DNA from: Schoenoplectus triqueter
Taxonomy: Eukaryota; Streptophyta; Magnoliopsida; Poales; Cyperaceae
Assembly: GCA_964058805.1 (NCBI GenBank)
Contig: CAXKVV010001192.1
Location: 1 to 26,526, forward strand
Reading direction: 5' to 3'
DNA length: 26,526 nt
In this document: in pieces, positions 8,861-19,640 of the stretch
How positions within the stretch are numbered: the stretch's first letter is position 1
Layout of the letters: each line of letters opens with the position of its first letter
The notes under the pieces: generated by a model
What the model was told of the DNA's origin: nothing
Seen by the model: only the letters and a program-made list of their open reading frames with translations
Database searches by the model: none
Program-made: the position numbers and the translations under genes

Positions 8861-11800
8861 GTGTAAATAATGATCATATCAATTATATATATATATATAT
8901 ATATACATATATTCATTTCTCTCTGACTAATATAGTTCTGATTTAACCGACTAAAATTTTAATTTATTTAGCTGAAAATTTTATAAATTTAATTTAATTC
9001 ATAATTTAAATAAAATTATATATATAATTTCTAATTTTAACCGAAAAGTGGCGGATCCGAAAAATATCCGAAAAATATATATAATTATGTAAAAAAACTA
9101 TACATCTAATCCGTTATAATATTTTTTATATAATAAATATAAAATTCTAGGTCCGCCCCTCTAACCGAACGTAACGGTTGCACAAACTGGACTATAATGA
9201 AACCAAAAGAAGAATACATCTATCCACTTGCTTCGAAACAAAGCTAGCCCCACCTAACTACTTGCTTCTATCTTCATTTTCTGCATGAATGTGGTCTATG
9301 GTGTTTTCATTCTTGAGCTTAGCTATGTTTGTGGGGTCGGGGTTAGTAGTACAATTTCCTTTTATTTTTGATCGACCATTCAAATTTTACTGCTTAGATG
9401 TCTTTTTTGGTGTTTCAAATTAGCTGCTCTGGGTGCATTATTTAGTTGAGTACCGTACTTCCATGTTTAATTCGTTAGTGCACTTGGTTTTACCCTTCAA
9501 TGTAATATTGAGCATTTTCACTATTTTTTCTTAAGAAGTGGCATATATGTTGACAATAATTTATATGTAACTCATTTAAAACTTAAAAGGGAAACAAAAC
9601 CAGACAAAAGGAGAAATTGACTAAAACACAATCAAGTTAAAACTCACTGATCTCTTTTATATGAAATTCATTGTCACGATTACAAGAATAACCATTTTTT
9701 AACATATCTGTTGCTTAGTTTCCATAATAATTTGAACGTTCCCATTCAATAATGTTTGGCACATAATTCTTTGATGGTGATTCAATAGAAAATTGGAAGA
9801 TTGAAGTGCCATTAATTCATGAACGAAAACGTGTAGAAATACACTTCTTCAAATAGAGAAGTCTGCACAAATAGTAATTAAGACCAGAAAAGCGTGAACT
9901 TTTGTTTGGTCAAATTGAAAACTCTGCTTCAATTTTTCAGGGTTGACTGTTATATTCAGATTTTTATTTTTCTTGATAATTTCATAATAGTAAATTATTT
10001 ATAATGATAGTCGAATGACGCAATGAAAAAAACCCAATAGAGAAGTTATCTCGAGGATCCTTAAAATATTATTATATTTGACCGTTAAATTGAAAAATAT
10101 CAATTTTGATCATTTAAATAACACTTTGATGTAATTTTGGCATGCAATACTGAAATCTCCTGCATGAAAAAAATTATGTCTGCCACTAGATAAAGATATT
10201 TCTCAAGAAAAGTGGCTGAATAATTAATATCACCAAATTATAAATATTGGTTTCTTTAAACGCAACTCGAACTACTAAGACAAAAATTTTATTCATGGTA
10301 ACAGAATAAGAATATTTTTAATTAACCTTTAGTTTAATTAATTTAAATTATAATTATCTATGAAATTAACAATTAACGTTTAGAGCTATATTGCGGGTTT
10401 CGCTCTGGAAATAGGCCATGTGTTGGTGATTTTTTTTTCTAAATTGAGGCAAAAAAATTTCACGCTGATTTTGTTTTGGTATAATCAGAGAAAATTCAAT
10501 GTACAATTCATGATTATTCTCTTATATATGTTGTTCATAATGATGAATATCATATAAATGGTTTAGCAAATGATTTAATAGCTCAAATGGTGACTATTTA
10601 GGATGACCTCTAAGAGATCATGTATTCAAGCCTCTATGAGAACAAAAATGAAATTTAAAAGCTAATCTCACCTTTCTCTCGAAAAAAATAATGCTCAATA
10701 TCATGAGACTCAACAAAAATAAATCCGGTAAATAGTAGGGGTAAAATGAATAAACTAAAACGCCACCTTAATCATAAAAAATAGACAAAAAAATTTACTT
10801 TGCATGAGATTTTTTGTTGCTAGTGAAATTTCACAATGCTATGAGAGCTGGGTATGGAGAATGTTACTTCATAATTATTAAATTATATATAATATACGCT
10901 TATTGAAAAAGCATATGTGTACTCCTGCCATATTCAGTGCAAACATTAATGTTGCCGTATATTATGAAGACAAAATCTATGGAAAATTTAAAATAACTAG
11001 AGTTATAACTCAGATTTCGCTCTAATAATATAGTTTTTAAATAAATAGCAATATAAAAATTCACATAAAAGAAAATTTAACTATAATATTTTTAAATGCT
11101 AAATAATAATAATAATAATAATAATTATTATTATTATTATTAAAATAATAAATAATATAATTAAATATATAATAATCTATGAAGATTATAAATCATATAC
11201 AAAAGTTGAAATCATTTTAAGAGTTAATACACATATTATTTTGAATGAGCAAAGAGAAATTATTTTATGTGAGCACTTAGATTCAAAAAGATGAAGAGAT
11301 TTAAATAAAATCAATGGTGAAGAAAAATGATGATTTAGCATGCTCGAAAAGCCTGAAAGCTTAATCATGTATTAAGAATTTACAAATAATTATTACAAAT
11401 ATATGATGTTGATTGCGATAATTAATAAAAGACTTGCAATAAAAAAGACAATCATGGCAATGCATTTGTCTTCTTCAGTTTTTTTTTTTTTAAAAGACAA
11501 TCATCACAATGCATTTTTCTTCTACAAATTCAATTGTTTTTCTCTTCAGTCTGTAACTTTAAATTTAATTGAATAAACATTAATGGTACATTTTTCTGCC
11601 CGCCACATTAAAAAATGAAAAATAATTATAAAAAGGGAAAACATAATTTGTGATAATTTCATCTATAATTTCCAAATTTTCACCTAGTCATAATGTTAAC
11701 TGCAATTTGTTTTTAGAAAGAAAATATATGTTACATAACCATATCTCAGCTGCATATTAACTTATTGACGATATATATATAAATTTAAGACAGTATTTTT

Positions 11801-11925
11801 TTTAATGTATGACGATACTAGCTATAATTTATGCTTCATCATCGATAGATGATGTAAGCATGTATCTCTATTGATAAATCAAATTAGAATCCATATTTTA
11901 TCAAGCTGGATGCTTACCAACATTA
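8861..11925. repeat. Large direct tandem duplication, copy 2
   Basis: Starts GTGTAAATAATGATCATATC directly after copy 1 and ends ACCAACATTA before unique sequence. It is 3065 bp against 2867 bp for copy 1, mostly because of an extra segment of about 185 bp at roughly 10061-10245. It also carries a symmetrical TAA/TTA run at 11105-11142 absent from copy 1. No coding frame is shared by both copies. Bases 11926-12203 are AT-rich and unassigned. Confidence 0.9.
10554..10687 (+). mobile_element. The same SINE in duplication copy 2
   Basis: Same position within the repeat as the SINE at 7548-7682. Flanks are ATAATGATGAATATCAT (10537-10553) and ATAATGCTCAATATCAT (10688-10704), now differing at two positions. 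Box A here, TAGCTCAAATGG, is closer to a real tRNA, and box B is GTATTCAAGCC. Confidence 0.8.
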
Positions 11926-12203
11926 ACCATCCATTTTGTACAAACGTGTCAACAATTTGATTAATCTAAACCTTCAGGAACTAAAATTATAATTTGGTGA
12001 TATTCTCTAGGACATGTCAATTTATAGGAAAAATTGGATATATATTCATGAAAACTTGATTAATTGAAAATTTTCCCATAAAAAATTAGGTATTTATCCA
12101 TTCAAAATTCACTTGAATTATATTTACTAAGATGATGAATTATTTACATTAAATCAATATTAAAATATAATAAAAAAATATATGATCAATTTACTCTCTC
12201 ACA

Positions 12204-12776
12204 TAGTGTATTAAAAACAGGTCGGGTCGGGACGAGTTTGCATGGGTCGGCGGGTTTTGGCGGGACGGGTCAGCGAGTTTTTACGGGACGGGTCAACAAG
12301 TTTTCACGGGATGGGTCCATTTTGGGGGGTTTGGCCGCGACCTGTCCTAGACCCGTCGGGTCGGACGGGTCGGCGGGTCCAAGGATGGGGCGGGTCGGAT
12401 TGGGTCCAAGGTTTTTTTTTCAAAATTCAAAATAGCCTAATAAAATCCAAATAAATTCTCAAAAATTCTGAAAAATTCAAAATTAATTATTAAGAATATT
12501 AAAAATATATAACTATTTATATTTTTTTTATCAAAAAAAATAATTTTTCCGTATTTTTTTGAATTTTTTTCAATTTTTTTTGAATTTTCACGGGTTTGCA
12601 TGGTTCCTGGGACGGGCCGGATCGGGTCCAAAATGGATTGGGTCTAGCACGAGTTTTTTTGAAATTTTTTTGCCTGCGCCCGTGCTAGACCCGTCAGTTC
12701 TAACGGGTCACGGGGTTGATGGGTTGGGTCATGGGTCGGGGCGGATCTGACCCGTCCGGTTTTTTTTATAACTCTA
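12204..12776. mobile_element. hAT-type MITE with GGGTCGGG-rich subterminal regions, 573 bp
   Basis: The left end is TAGTGTATTAAAAACAGGTC and the right end, reverse-complemented, is TAGAGTTATAAAAAAAACCGG, both leading into GGGTCGGG/ACGGGTC arrays. Flanking octamers CTCTCACA (12196-12203) and CTCTCACC (12777-12784) match at 7 of 8, a typical hAT target-site duplication. The centre is AT-rich. Short open frames across the G-rich part (12238-12454, 12559-12750) are composition artefacts with no transposase motif. It sits about 0.75 kb upstream of the prenyltransferase start. Confidence 0.75.
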
Positions 12777-13417
12777 CTCTCACCTAATTTTTTCTTCTTC
12801 CTTTTCATCTATTTTTAAGAGAGACTAATTTTATATTTCTCTTTAACCCATATATCATAAACTCAAAACTAAATTTCTCTTCCATGTCGCCCCTCTCTTT
12901 CTCCTTCTACATGCCCCTCCTTTTTTGTTTTCCTTTTGTACTTATGTTTTTATAATATTGACCAGATATGACAGTCATTTTGTGTTATTTGTTTGTTATC
13001 AAAATAATATTTTTTCTTGACAAACTAATATATATATATATATATATATTTTGGGCATGCTTTTATAATGATATTGTATTATAATACCATAATTAAATAT
13101 AAAAGGATTGAGAAGTCTCATGAATTAATAGTTTAACATGAAATAAAATATTTACATAACGAAGAAAAAATGAATTAAGCGGGAGGGTTAATTTGATCAT
13201 ATAATATTTTATTAATTTTAATGTTGATTTATTGAAAATAATTTATCCTATGAGTAAATAAGAAGTTAATTGAGTTTTTAATAGGTAAATTTTCAAATTT
13301 AAAGAATTCATGAGCAAATTTCCAATTTGTCAAATTTACATGGATACATATCCAATTTCCCCAATAATTTACTTTTCAATGTCAACATGTACTTTATCAT
13401 ATATATCTTGTGCAGCT

Positions 13418-13440
13418 AAATGTCCATAAATACTCTTCAT
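13418..13440 (+). promoter_or_regulatory. Candidate TATA-like element upstream of the prenyltransferase
   Basis: CCATAAATAC at about 13424 lies some 110 bp upstream of the start codon, a spacing that would give a short leader. It is a weak match in AT-rich sequence, so this is a suggestion only. The 12777-13417 stretch holds CT-rich and AT-rich sequence, a TA dinucleotide run (13029-13049), and nothing else I recognise. Confidence 0.25.
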
Positions 13441-13468
13441 CCTAGCTAAAACAACGAAGCAGAAATCC

Positions 13469-13525
13469 ATGCTTAAGCACACACATAGGCACCATCCTAG
13501 TTGTAACTATCTGCGCCATTACTAA
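13469..13525 (+). other. Possible upstream ORF, 18 codons, in the prenyltransferase leader
   Basis: ATG at 13469 opens a short His-rich frame (MLKHTHRHHPSCNYLRHY) ending with TAA at 13523-13525, 11 nt before the ATG of the main frame. It would matter only if transcription starts upstream of 13469. The main ATG at 13537 was chosen because it opens the frame that leads without interruption into the conserved region. Confidence 0.4.
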
Positions 13526-13536
13526 AATCTCTCTCT

Positions 13537-16500
13537 ATGGAGCGCTTGTCTGTGGCCTCGCTCAGCTGCCCTTACATGCGATGTACTAAAGTTCCATGTG
13601 CCTTGCGCAAACAAAAAACTAACAGCTACTGTTATGACAAAACTTGCAACTTCAATCATGCAAAATTTAAACTTTCTCTGCCCCAAAAATTTCCTCCTAT
13701 TATTTCAGAAGGACACTGTTTGTCGTCATTGTCCCGAGGCGAGAAGATTGTCTGCCAGAGCACAGTGAGACCGGGATGGCTGAATACCAACATACCAGAA
13801 CCGTTGAGGCCATACTTCATGCTTGCTCGCATAAATCGTGCCATTGGGTGGTGGGTACAAGCATGGCCTTGCTACTGGTACTGACATTTTTTAAGCCTTT
13901 ACATTGTTTTCTTACAAAGAAACTATACAAATCGGTATATATAAAATTTTCATAGAGAATATTATCATTACTTATTTTGTGTTAATTAATATCTACCTCA
14001 TGAGAAAATGTTTATCATGAGGACATAATGTTTTCACCAGTTCTGATAACATACAGACTCCAAACTAAGAATTGATCGATCATATATATATACAGGGGAG
14101 TTGCGTTAGCTACAAAACCTGGAGTACTTCCTGATGTTAGATTGGTACTTCTGCTCGGGGTAATGTATCTTCTGATGCACACCTCTTGCTGCACCTTGAA
14201 CGATCTGCATGACATTGAATTCGACAAACAGGTAATAGATTGTACTATATATAATTTTTTTCTCTGTCAATTATTAAAGAATAAATGTTTCATAACATTT
14301 TAGAACATATTGCAAAAATCAGGTAGAGCGCAGCAAGAAGAGACCTCTGGCATCAGCTGAGTTGACACCATTCCAAGGCTGGTGCTTTTGGGTATTTCAG
14401 ATCCTGCTCATGACCCCACTTGTCCTTCAACTCAACAATCAAAGGTAGTTTAACCAAAAACAAAAAAAAAGCAAGCTAAGGTAATGGAATGAAAAATGTT
14501 CTTAGAATGCTTCTTTAGCTGAAAGTTGTTTGTCTACCTGTGATTCTAATGGTTTGATGATTGGACAACTTCCAATTAATTACCAGATTGTATAAAGAAA
14601 GAAATATTACTGAATAGAACTTTAGCTTGCTTACGGGTCTCCAATGTTTTGACCAGAATTAACCAACATGATTGCAAAAAGGCATATATTTACTTTTTTT
14701 TTTTGTGACTTCTGGACGGAAATGTTTTAGCAAGCATGACAATCTATGTTTGAACTATTCGAAATTGAAATAAACTTACACACAGATGTGCTTTCGTTAT
14801 TTAAAGAGATTAGTCATCAATCTAATTTAGTTTTTATATACGTAGATACTAATTAATTTTTTTAATTGGACAAATGATAGCATCGGATTAGTTGCTGCAC
14901 AACTTCTTCTGTGGTTCGTGTATCCTCTTATGAAGAGAATTACATATGTGGTATGTTATCAAATCAATTGCTTTTTCTTCCCTGACAGAGTTTTTTGCCA
15001 TCCGTGTTTTGTATTTTGCGTCTTGCGTGCTCTCTCTGTTGAGAACACTAATTAATCTCGCAAACACTAATTACCAGTTTACCACTCATTTTATTTCCTG
15101 AACTTCTCAATAGACTTTTTTCATTATTCAAATAGACTATTCAACTTCATACTTTTCTGTCCATAAATCCATGTTATTAACATACAGCCACAAGCAGTTC
15201 TCGGCGTAGCACTAAATTGGAATACACTTGTTGGATGGGCTGCTGTAAGAGGAAATTTTGCTGATCTCAATATTATACTACCTATGTTCATTGGTGGCAT
15301 ATTTTGGGCAATTATGGCTGATACAATATATGCACATCAGGTACCTTCAATTTTCCAGTTTTCTTATTTAAATATGTTTAAACTGATCAGCTCTGCTTAG
15401 GTAATTGCTACTTAATTTTTGCAAATTAAAAGGGTCAATAAACCATTAACCTGTCAAATGAGAAAAAAAAATCAGAAATAGAAAAAAATAGTTGTTGATG
15501 AAGCATTTCGGAAGTTCCAATTATAGGCAAAAAGGTCACAAACTTTTGTTGTGGACATAAAATTCAACCATTCACTCAACATCAATTGTTTGTAGAATCT
15601 GAATTTGTTAACGATTTTTTGATATAATATAGATAAATGGTTTTAGAGGAGAGAGAGAGTAGTAATCTTCTTTTAAACTCTTCTCATTAATACACACTAT
15701 GATGTGATCTCTTACATTTCTCTCTCTAACCTCTCTCTAAGCACAAACATTACAAATGACCAGGCCTCCATTTATAAGCATACAGAGTCGGTTGTTGGTC
15801 AACAAATAAATTTTGAATTCTCTTCCTACATGGTACATGAGAGTAATCAAAGCAAAAATGAATTCTTTCTTTAATGTCGGTTCTAATGCAGAAGGGGAGG
15901 TAGTATTTGCAATTTTTGACTTTCAAACACTCCTCTTTGTTTATCCAACATTGTTTTGATTGCACTCTCCTGTTAACATCTAGGACAAAGTGGATGATGC
16001 CAAAGTAGGTGTTAAATCAACAGCATTGCTTTTTGGAGATTCAACAGTGTATTGGAATTTAGGTTTTACAGTCATCAGTATTGGTTGTTTCTTACTTGCA
16101 GGCTATAATGGCGGCCTTGGTAAGATTCTCTGCTTGATCTCAAGTTTGTATCTCTTAGGCAACTTTCAGATTGAAAGCAGGCCAAAATAATTAGTTGTTG
16201 GAATTTGATAAATTCAGTTCACCTTCTGTGAAAGTTAAAAGCAAAATAATATTGTCCTAGTATATATAGTAGCTAGTGTGCATATGAATGGGATCCGAAT
16301 TCGCTGTCATATTTTTCATGACGGAAAAAGTATGATACGTAATGCCAGGCATCGGATTAATGTAAACGATTCAGATTAAATTCAAAGAGAGATTTATTAT
16401 TGAGTGAGCCTCACCGTTAGTCTCAAATGACACTGCTGTCATAGTTTCAAGTTTCAACTATAGCAGCTCATTCATTTCCCATATGAATGTGTATGAATTG

Positions 16501-17176
16501 AAATGAACGGAAACCCATATTTTTTTTAAGTTTGCATCTCTTTGGCAACATTTTTTTCTCTTAATTAATAATTTTTTTAACACATACCGGTTGATTCCTT
16601 TTGTCAGGTTGGCCCTATTTTGCATCTATGATCGCTGCGGCAGGCCAACTCTTGTGGCAGGTTTTGACGGCAGATTTGTCAAGTCCAGCAGATTGCAACA
16701 AAAAGTAAGTACATATAATTCTTTACGAAATGACTTCTTAGGGTCCCTCTCAGAACTTCTCTTCAGAAGTTTTCAAAAATGATAGCAATTGTGAAAAGTA
16801 AAACTAAAAAGTTATCAGCTATACAGCTAGCTTATGCTTTGCTAAAAAAGGCTCAAACTCAGATGCGTAAATCTTTGATGATTAATGATTCTCTAATGTA
16901 TGGAATGGTTGCCAAAGAGGACATATTGGTTAGATAATGATGGATAATTTGTCCACTTGCTCGATCAAAATGTACTCTCTTGCATCAATTAAAAGCATAG
17001 CAGGTATTCAAAATAAATAAATCATTTTTTGGTGATAAATTATTTTCCCGAAGAAAAACACATAGAGAATTCTTACAAAATTACATCTGCCTTCATAAAT
17101 TTGTAGATTTGTTTCGAACAAATGGTTTGGAGCAATCGTCTTCACCGGAATACTCCTTGGTCGGCTTGCTCCTTGA
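13537..17176 (+). CDS. UbiA-family aromatic prenyltransferase, 4-hydroxybenzoate polyprenyltransferase (COQ2/PPT1/PGT) type, 8 exons
   Basis: Exons read from the sequence: 13537-13877, 14096-14231, 14323-14444, 14881-14950, 15188-15340, 15984-16119, 16608-16704, 17107-17176 (stop TGA). All seven introns are GT-AG and all phases fit, giving 1125 nt and 374 residues. The family transfers a prenyl chain from its diphosphate to 4-hydroxybenzoate (ubiquinone pathway) or to a related aromatic in specialised paralogues; it is a multi-helix membrane enzyme. First aspartate motif NDxxDxxxD is at residues 149-157 (NDLHDIEFD). The second region is D268, then D275, D278 and D279 (ADTIYAHQDKVDD), followed by KVGVKSTALLFGD. 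LRPYFMLAR, AWPCYW, YPLMKR, LNWNTLVGWAA, DLSSPADCNKKFVSNKWFGA are also typical. The length fits plant homologues (about 370-410 residues). The N-terminus has few acidic residues in its first 30 and could be a targeting peptide. From memory of plant PPT1, KPIGTW is here RAIGWW and the Arg after DLLD is Ile154. Family certain; substrate unknown. Confidence 0.95.
15591..15950 (-). mobile_element. Solo LTR (copia- or TRIM-like) inside intron 5 of the prenyltransferase
   Basis: The segment starts TGTAGAATCT and ends TTATCCAACA, so on the minus strand it reads TGTTGGAT...GATTCTACA, a normal LTR TG...CA pair. It is flanked on both sides by TTGTT (15586-15590 and 15951-15955), a perfect 5-bp target-site duplication. 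A TATAAATGG motif on the minus strand lies inside, followed by CT-rich sequence, as expected for an LTR promoter. There is no internal coding region, so a solo LTR is the simplest reading. Without it and one TSD copy, intron 5 would be about 278 bp instead of 643. Its right edge is only 33 bp from exon 6. Confidence 0.8.
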
Positions 17177-17450
17177 GAAGCATCTAGGACACTGTATATG
17201 GACAATATACATGATGTTGATTGGATTTTCTCCCCACCAAACAACCAAGGATTAGAGAAGATTTGACAATAAGAAAAATCGTGAATGATTTAGCTGAACA
17301 TTTAGAGAGAATTAAGCAGTGAAATGCCGAATCTTATATAAATTAAACATATGCAAGACCCTAGCCTATAAAGGGACCATGAACTATTGTAATACATAAT
17401 CAGTTAAGAATTAGCCTCTAAGCTTTGTTCTATTTAAAAAGTTAAGTAGC
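17177..17450 (+). other. Probable 3'UTR and 3' flank of the prenyltransferase
   Basis: AT-rich sequence follows the TGA. AATAAG near 17269 and ATAAATTAAA near 17338 could serve as plant near-upstream polyadenylation elements; the cleavage site cannot be chosen from sequence alone. The open minus-strand frame 17008-17244 overlaps exon 8 and is a shadow. Bases 17450-18170 hold nothing recognisable. Confidence 0.4.
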
Positions 17451-18175
17451 CTTTCCTTATTTATTTTATCGTGTCTAGTCTTTCGCTCTTTAAAATTTCA
17501 GCATGCCGTCATTTGGTATCATTACACAAAGTTGCATGTAGTTCATTTGGTTGTGGTGTTATTATGAGGGTTCACCAGGTCCATGAAAAAAATATCTTTA
17601 ACTTAAACTTTGAAATTATTAACAGATTAATTATAAAACATTTTGAATAGAACTGAACTGATTATCTGATATAAATATAAGTGTCATTTCTCTTCTTTTT
17701 AGTCTTTTTCCTTTCGTTTTCTATCTTGTGATTTTGTGGCTGCTAGAAACAAAAAGGAATTGTTGGTTAAGTCTAAAGTGAAGGGTTAGTAATTTTAGAT
17801 TTATTAAGAGAAAGCTTGAGTAATGGATGATGAATGTGTTAGATATTTTGTATTCTAAAGAACTTTAGTATCAAGTAATCCAAAAACTTATAAGTACTTT
17901 TATTATATCCCTACGGTATCAGGGTGTGGTACCAAGGACATTATGTTTCTTTGAATGAAACGGATGGTTATACCACTTTTTTTTAAAAAAAATAACTATA
18001 AAACTTTTTGAAAATTTTATATATTATATATTTATATTAGTTTTCTAAAATTCAGAATGATAGAATATAACAAACCTACATGCACTTGAGTCTTGAGAAG
18101 TTGTCAGATCAAAATTCAACTATATTGGTCGTGTACAACTTATCTCTGGATTTACATTGCAATTTAAACTTTAGC

Positions 18176-18347
18176 TGTAATATTACAAGTAAATTTATTT
18201 ATTTATTTTTGGACTATCTTATAAATTTAAATATTTTAAGGGCCTACTTGCAAAAATTATTTTTTTTAACAATTTTGCAAGTAGGCCCTTAAAATATTTA
18301 AATTTATAGTCCAAAAATAAATAAATAAATTTACTTGTAATATTACA
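18176..18347. mobile_element. 172-bp near-perfect hairpin MITE
   Basis: Left arm 18176-18258 starts TGTAATATTACAAGTAAATT; right arm 18271-18347 is its reverse complement except for a 4-5 nt insertion near 18217 and one A. The loop is 12 nt. The element is flanked by TTAGC on both sides (18171-18175 and 18348-18352), a 5-bp target-site duplication. No coding capacity. The transcript would fold into a long stem, so it could also act as a small-RNA source. Confidence 0.85.
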
Positions 18348-18359
18348 TTAGCAAAGTGT

Positions 18360-18512
18360 CCAAGCAGAGCTCGGACCTATTGGAGAATCCAGAGATACAA
18401 TTTAGGTCAGCAGAGAATTATTTTTCGAACCTGTTGCCGGCGGCACAGAATCAAATAGGTACTGAAAACAAAACGTTTAGGAATAGGGGCACCAGTTACA
18501 GTACTGGTAATT
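18360..18512 (+). other. Unassigned 50-codon open frame, possible gene remnant
   Basis: Right after the hairpin MITE, a GC-richer stretch reads SKQSSDLLENPEIQFRSAEN then YFSNLLPAAQNQIGTENKTF and ends TSYSTGN with TAG. No ATG opens it, and AG dinucleotides just upstream could be splice acceptors. I do not recognise the family. It may be a terminal exon of a lost gene or chance. Bases 18513-19400 hold only short open frames and two GC-richer patches. Confidence 0.25.
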
Positions 18513-19409
18513 AGTTTGGCTGCTTCGTTTAATTATTTTTTTTCTTTTTTCTCATTTTTTACGCACATACCTTTCGATCACAGTAGTATGCTGGAGCACA
18601 ATTGGAGATAAAAATGCTGTTTGACAAGATTCTTGTCTTTCTAATTTCATACCAGAGCCTACCTTTCTTGGCTAAAACCTAAAGCCATGGATAATCAACA
18701 AAATACTTCAACTCTAATCTACTCTACCTCTTCTCAGACCATTGAATTACGCTTTTTTTTCACAAATTCTATTATGCCTTCTTACGTTTCTGATTGCAAC
18801 CAAATTAAATCACACTATCTAACTTAAAATATCAAATTTAAGTCTGCCTACATTGCTTTATGTCTATGTTTCGCGGTGCGGATATAGATATACAAAAGTT
18901 TTCAAAATATCAAAATACGGATATAATCATATATAATATTTTTTATTTAAAAATAAGATATATAAAAGATATGCAATAGATGTTTTTTATAATGTGCTGA
19001 AAAAAAATCTAGTTATCTATTCCCGAGACCAAAAATATGAATAGAAAACTTTGCACAAACAAAGTATTAGTGTAGTGATTGTACTTGAGGGAGGGAATGC
19101 TCGGGAATGCTTAAACTTGGGTTGGAGTTCCGCTGGAGATTATTTTTTGTAGAATATTTGATCAGCACATACATAGTACTAACCACACAAAATCAAGTGT
19201 GAAGCAGATTATGTGGCATTACGTGTGGTATTCCGTATCAGAAACAAATTAAAACTATATTCTGATCAAACTGTGGCTGTATTTTAAACGGAATAAAATA
19301 ATCAGAGCATAATATATCGGATACGTACTCAAATCATATGGAACGCAAATTCATATCTGATCCGTATCTGATACTTATATGAGCAGCTGACGACTATCCA
19401 AATAATACA

Positions 19410-19640
19410 GTGCGCTTTACGCAATTCCTTACATGTCACGTTCTCTTCTTCTTCTTCTTTTTAATTGAGAAAACTCCCTCCAATCTTCCAACAGATAAAT
19501 ACTCTCTCCTCCCAATCACCGCTCTCCTCTCCCTTTCACCTCTTTCATCCAACTTTTCTGATTTCTTCTCTTCCGATCGCTTATTTCCTATTTCTTCTCT
19601 CTGTTCAAGAAATTTTCAAAGTATTCATACTTTTTAGAAA
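19410..19640 (+). other. CT-rich 5'UTR-like island
   Basis: TCTTCTTCTTC and CTCTCCTCCC runs dominate, as in plant leaders. Two overlapping open frames (19410-19637, 19465-19683) are explained by the pyrimidine bias and lack conserved motifs. Downstream to 20024 there is a short frame with GIQLDAVNYAQLKYIKNGQ near 19742-19800 whose family I do not recognise. Confidence 0.25.

Noticed and set aside
12238..12750. Gly/Arg-rich open frames in the GGGTCGGG region
   Set aside because: They arise from the G-rich subterminal arrays of a MITE and have no transposase residues.
13656..13844. Minus-strand open frame across exon 1
   Set aside because: It is the shadow of the prenyltransferase first exon.
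16291..16302. Adjacent BamHI and EcoRI sites (GGATCCGAATTC) in intron 6, like a cloning linker
   Set aside because: The surrounding sequence is ordinary intron, exons on both sides join in frame, and the 12 bp could occur by chance.
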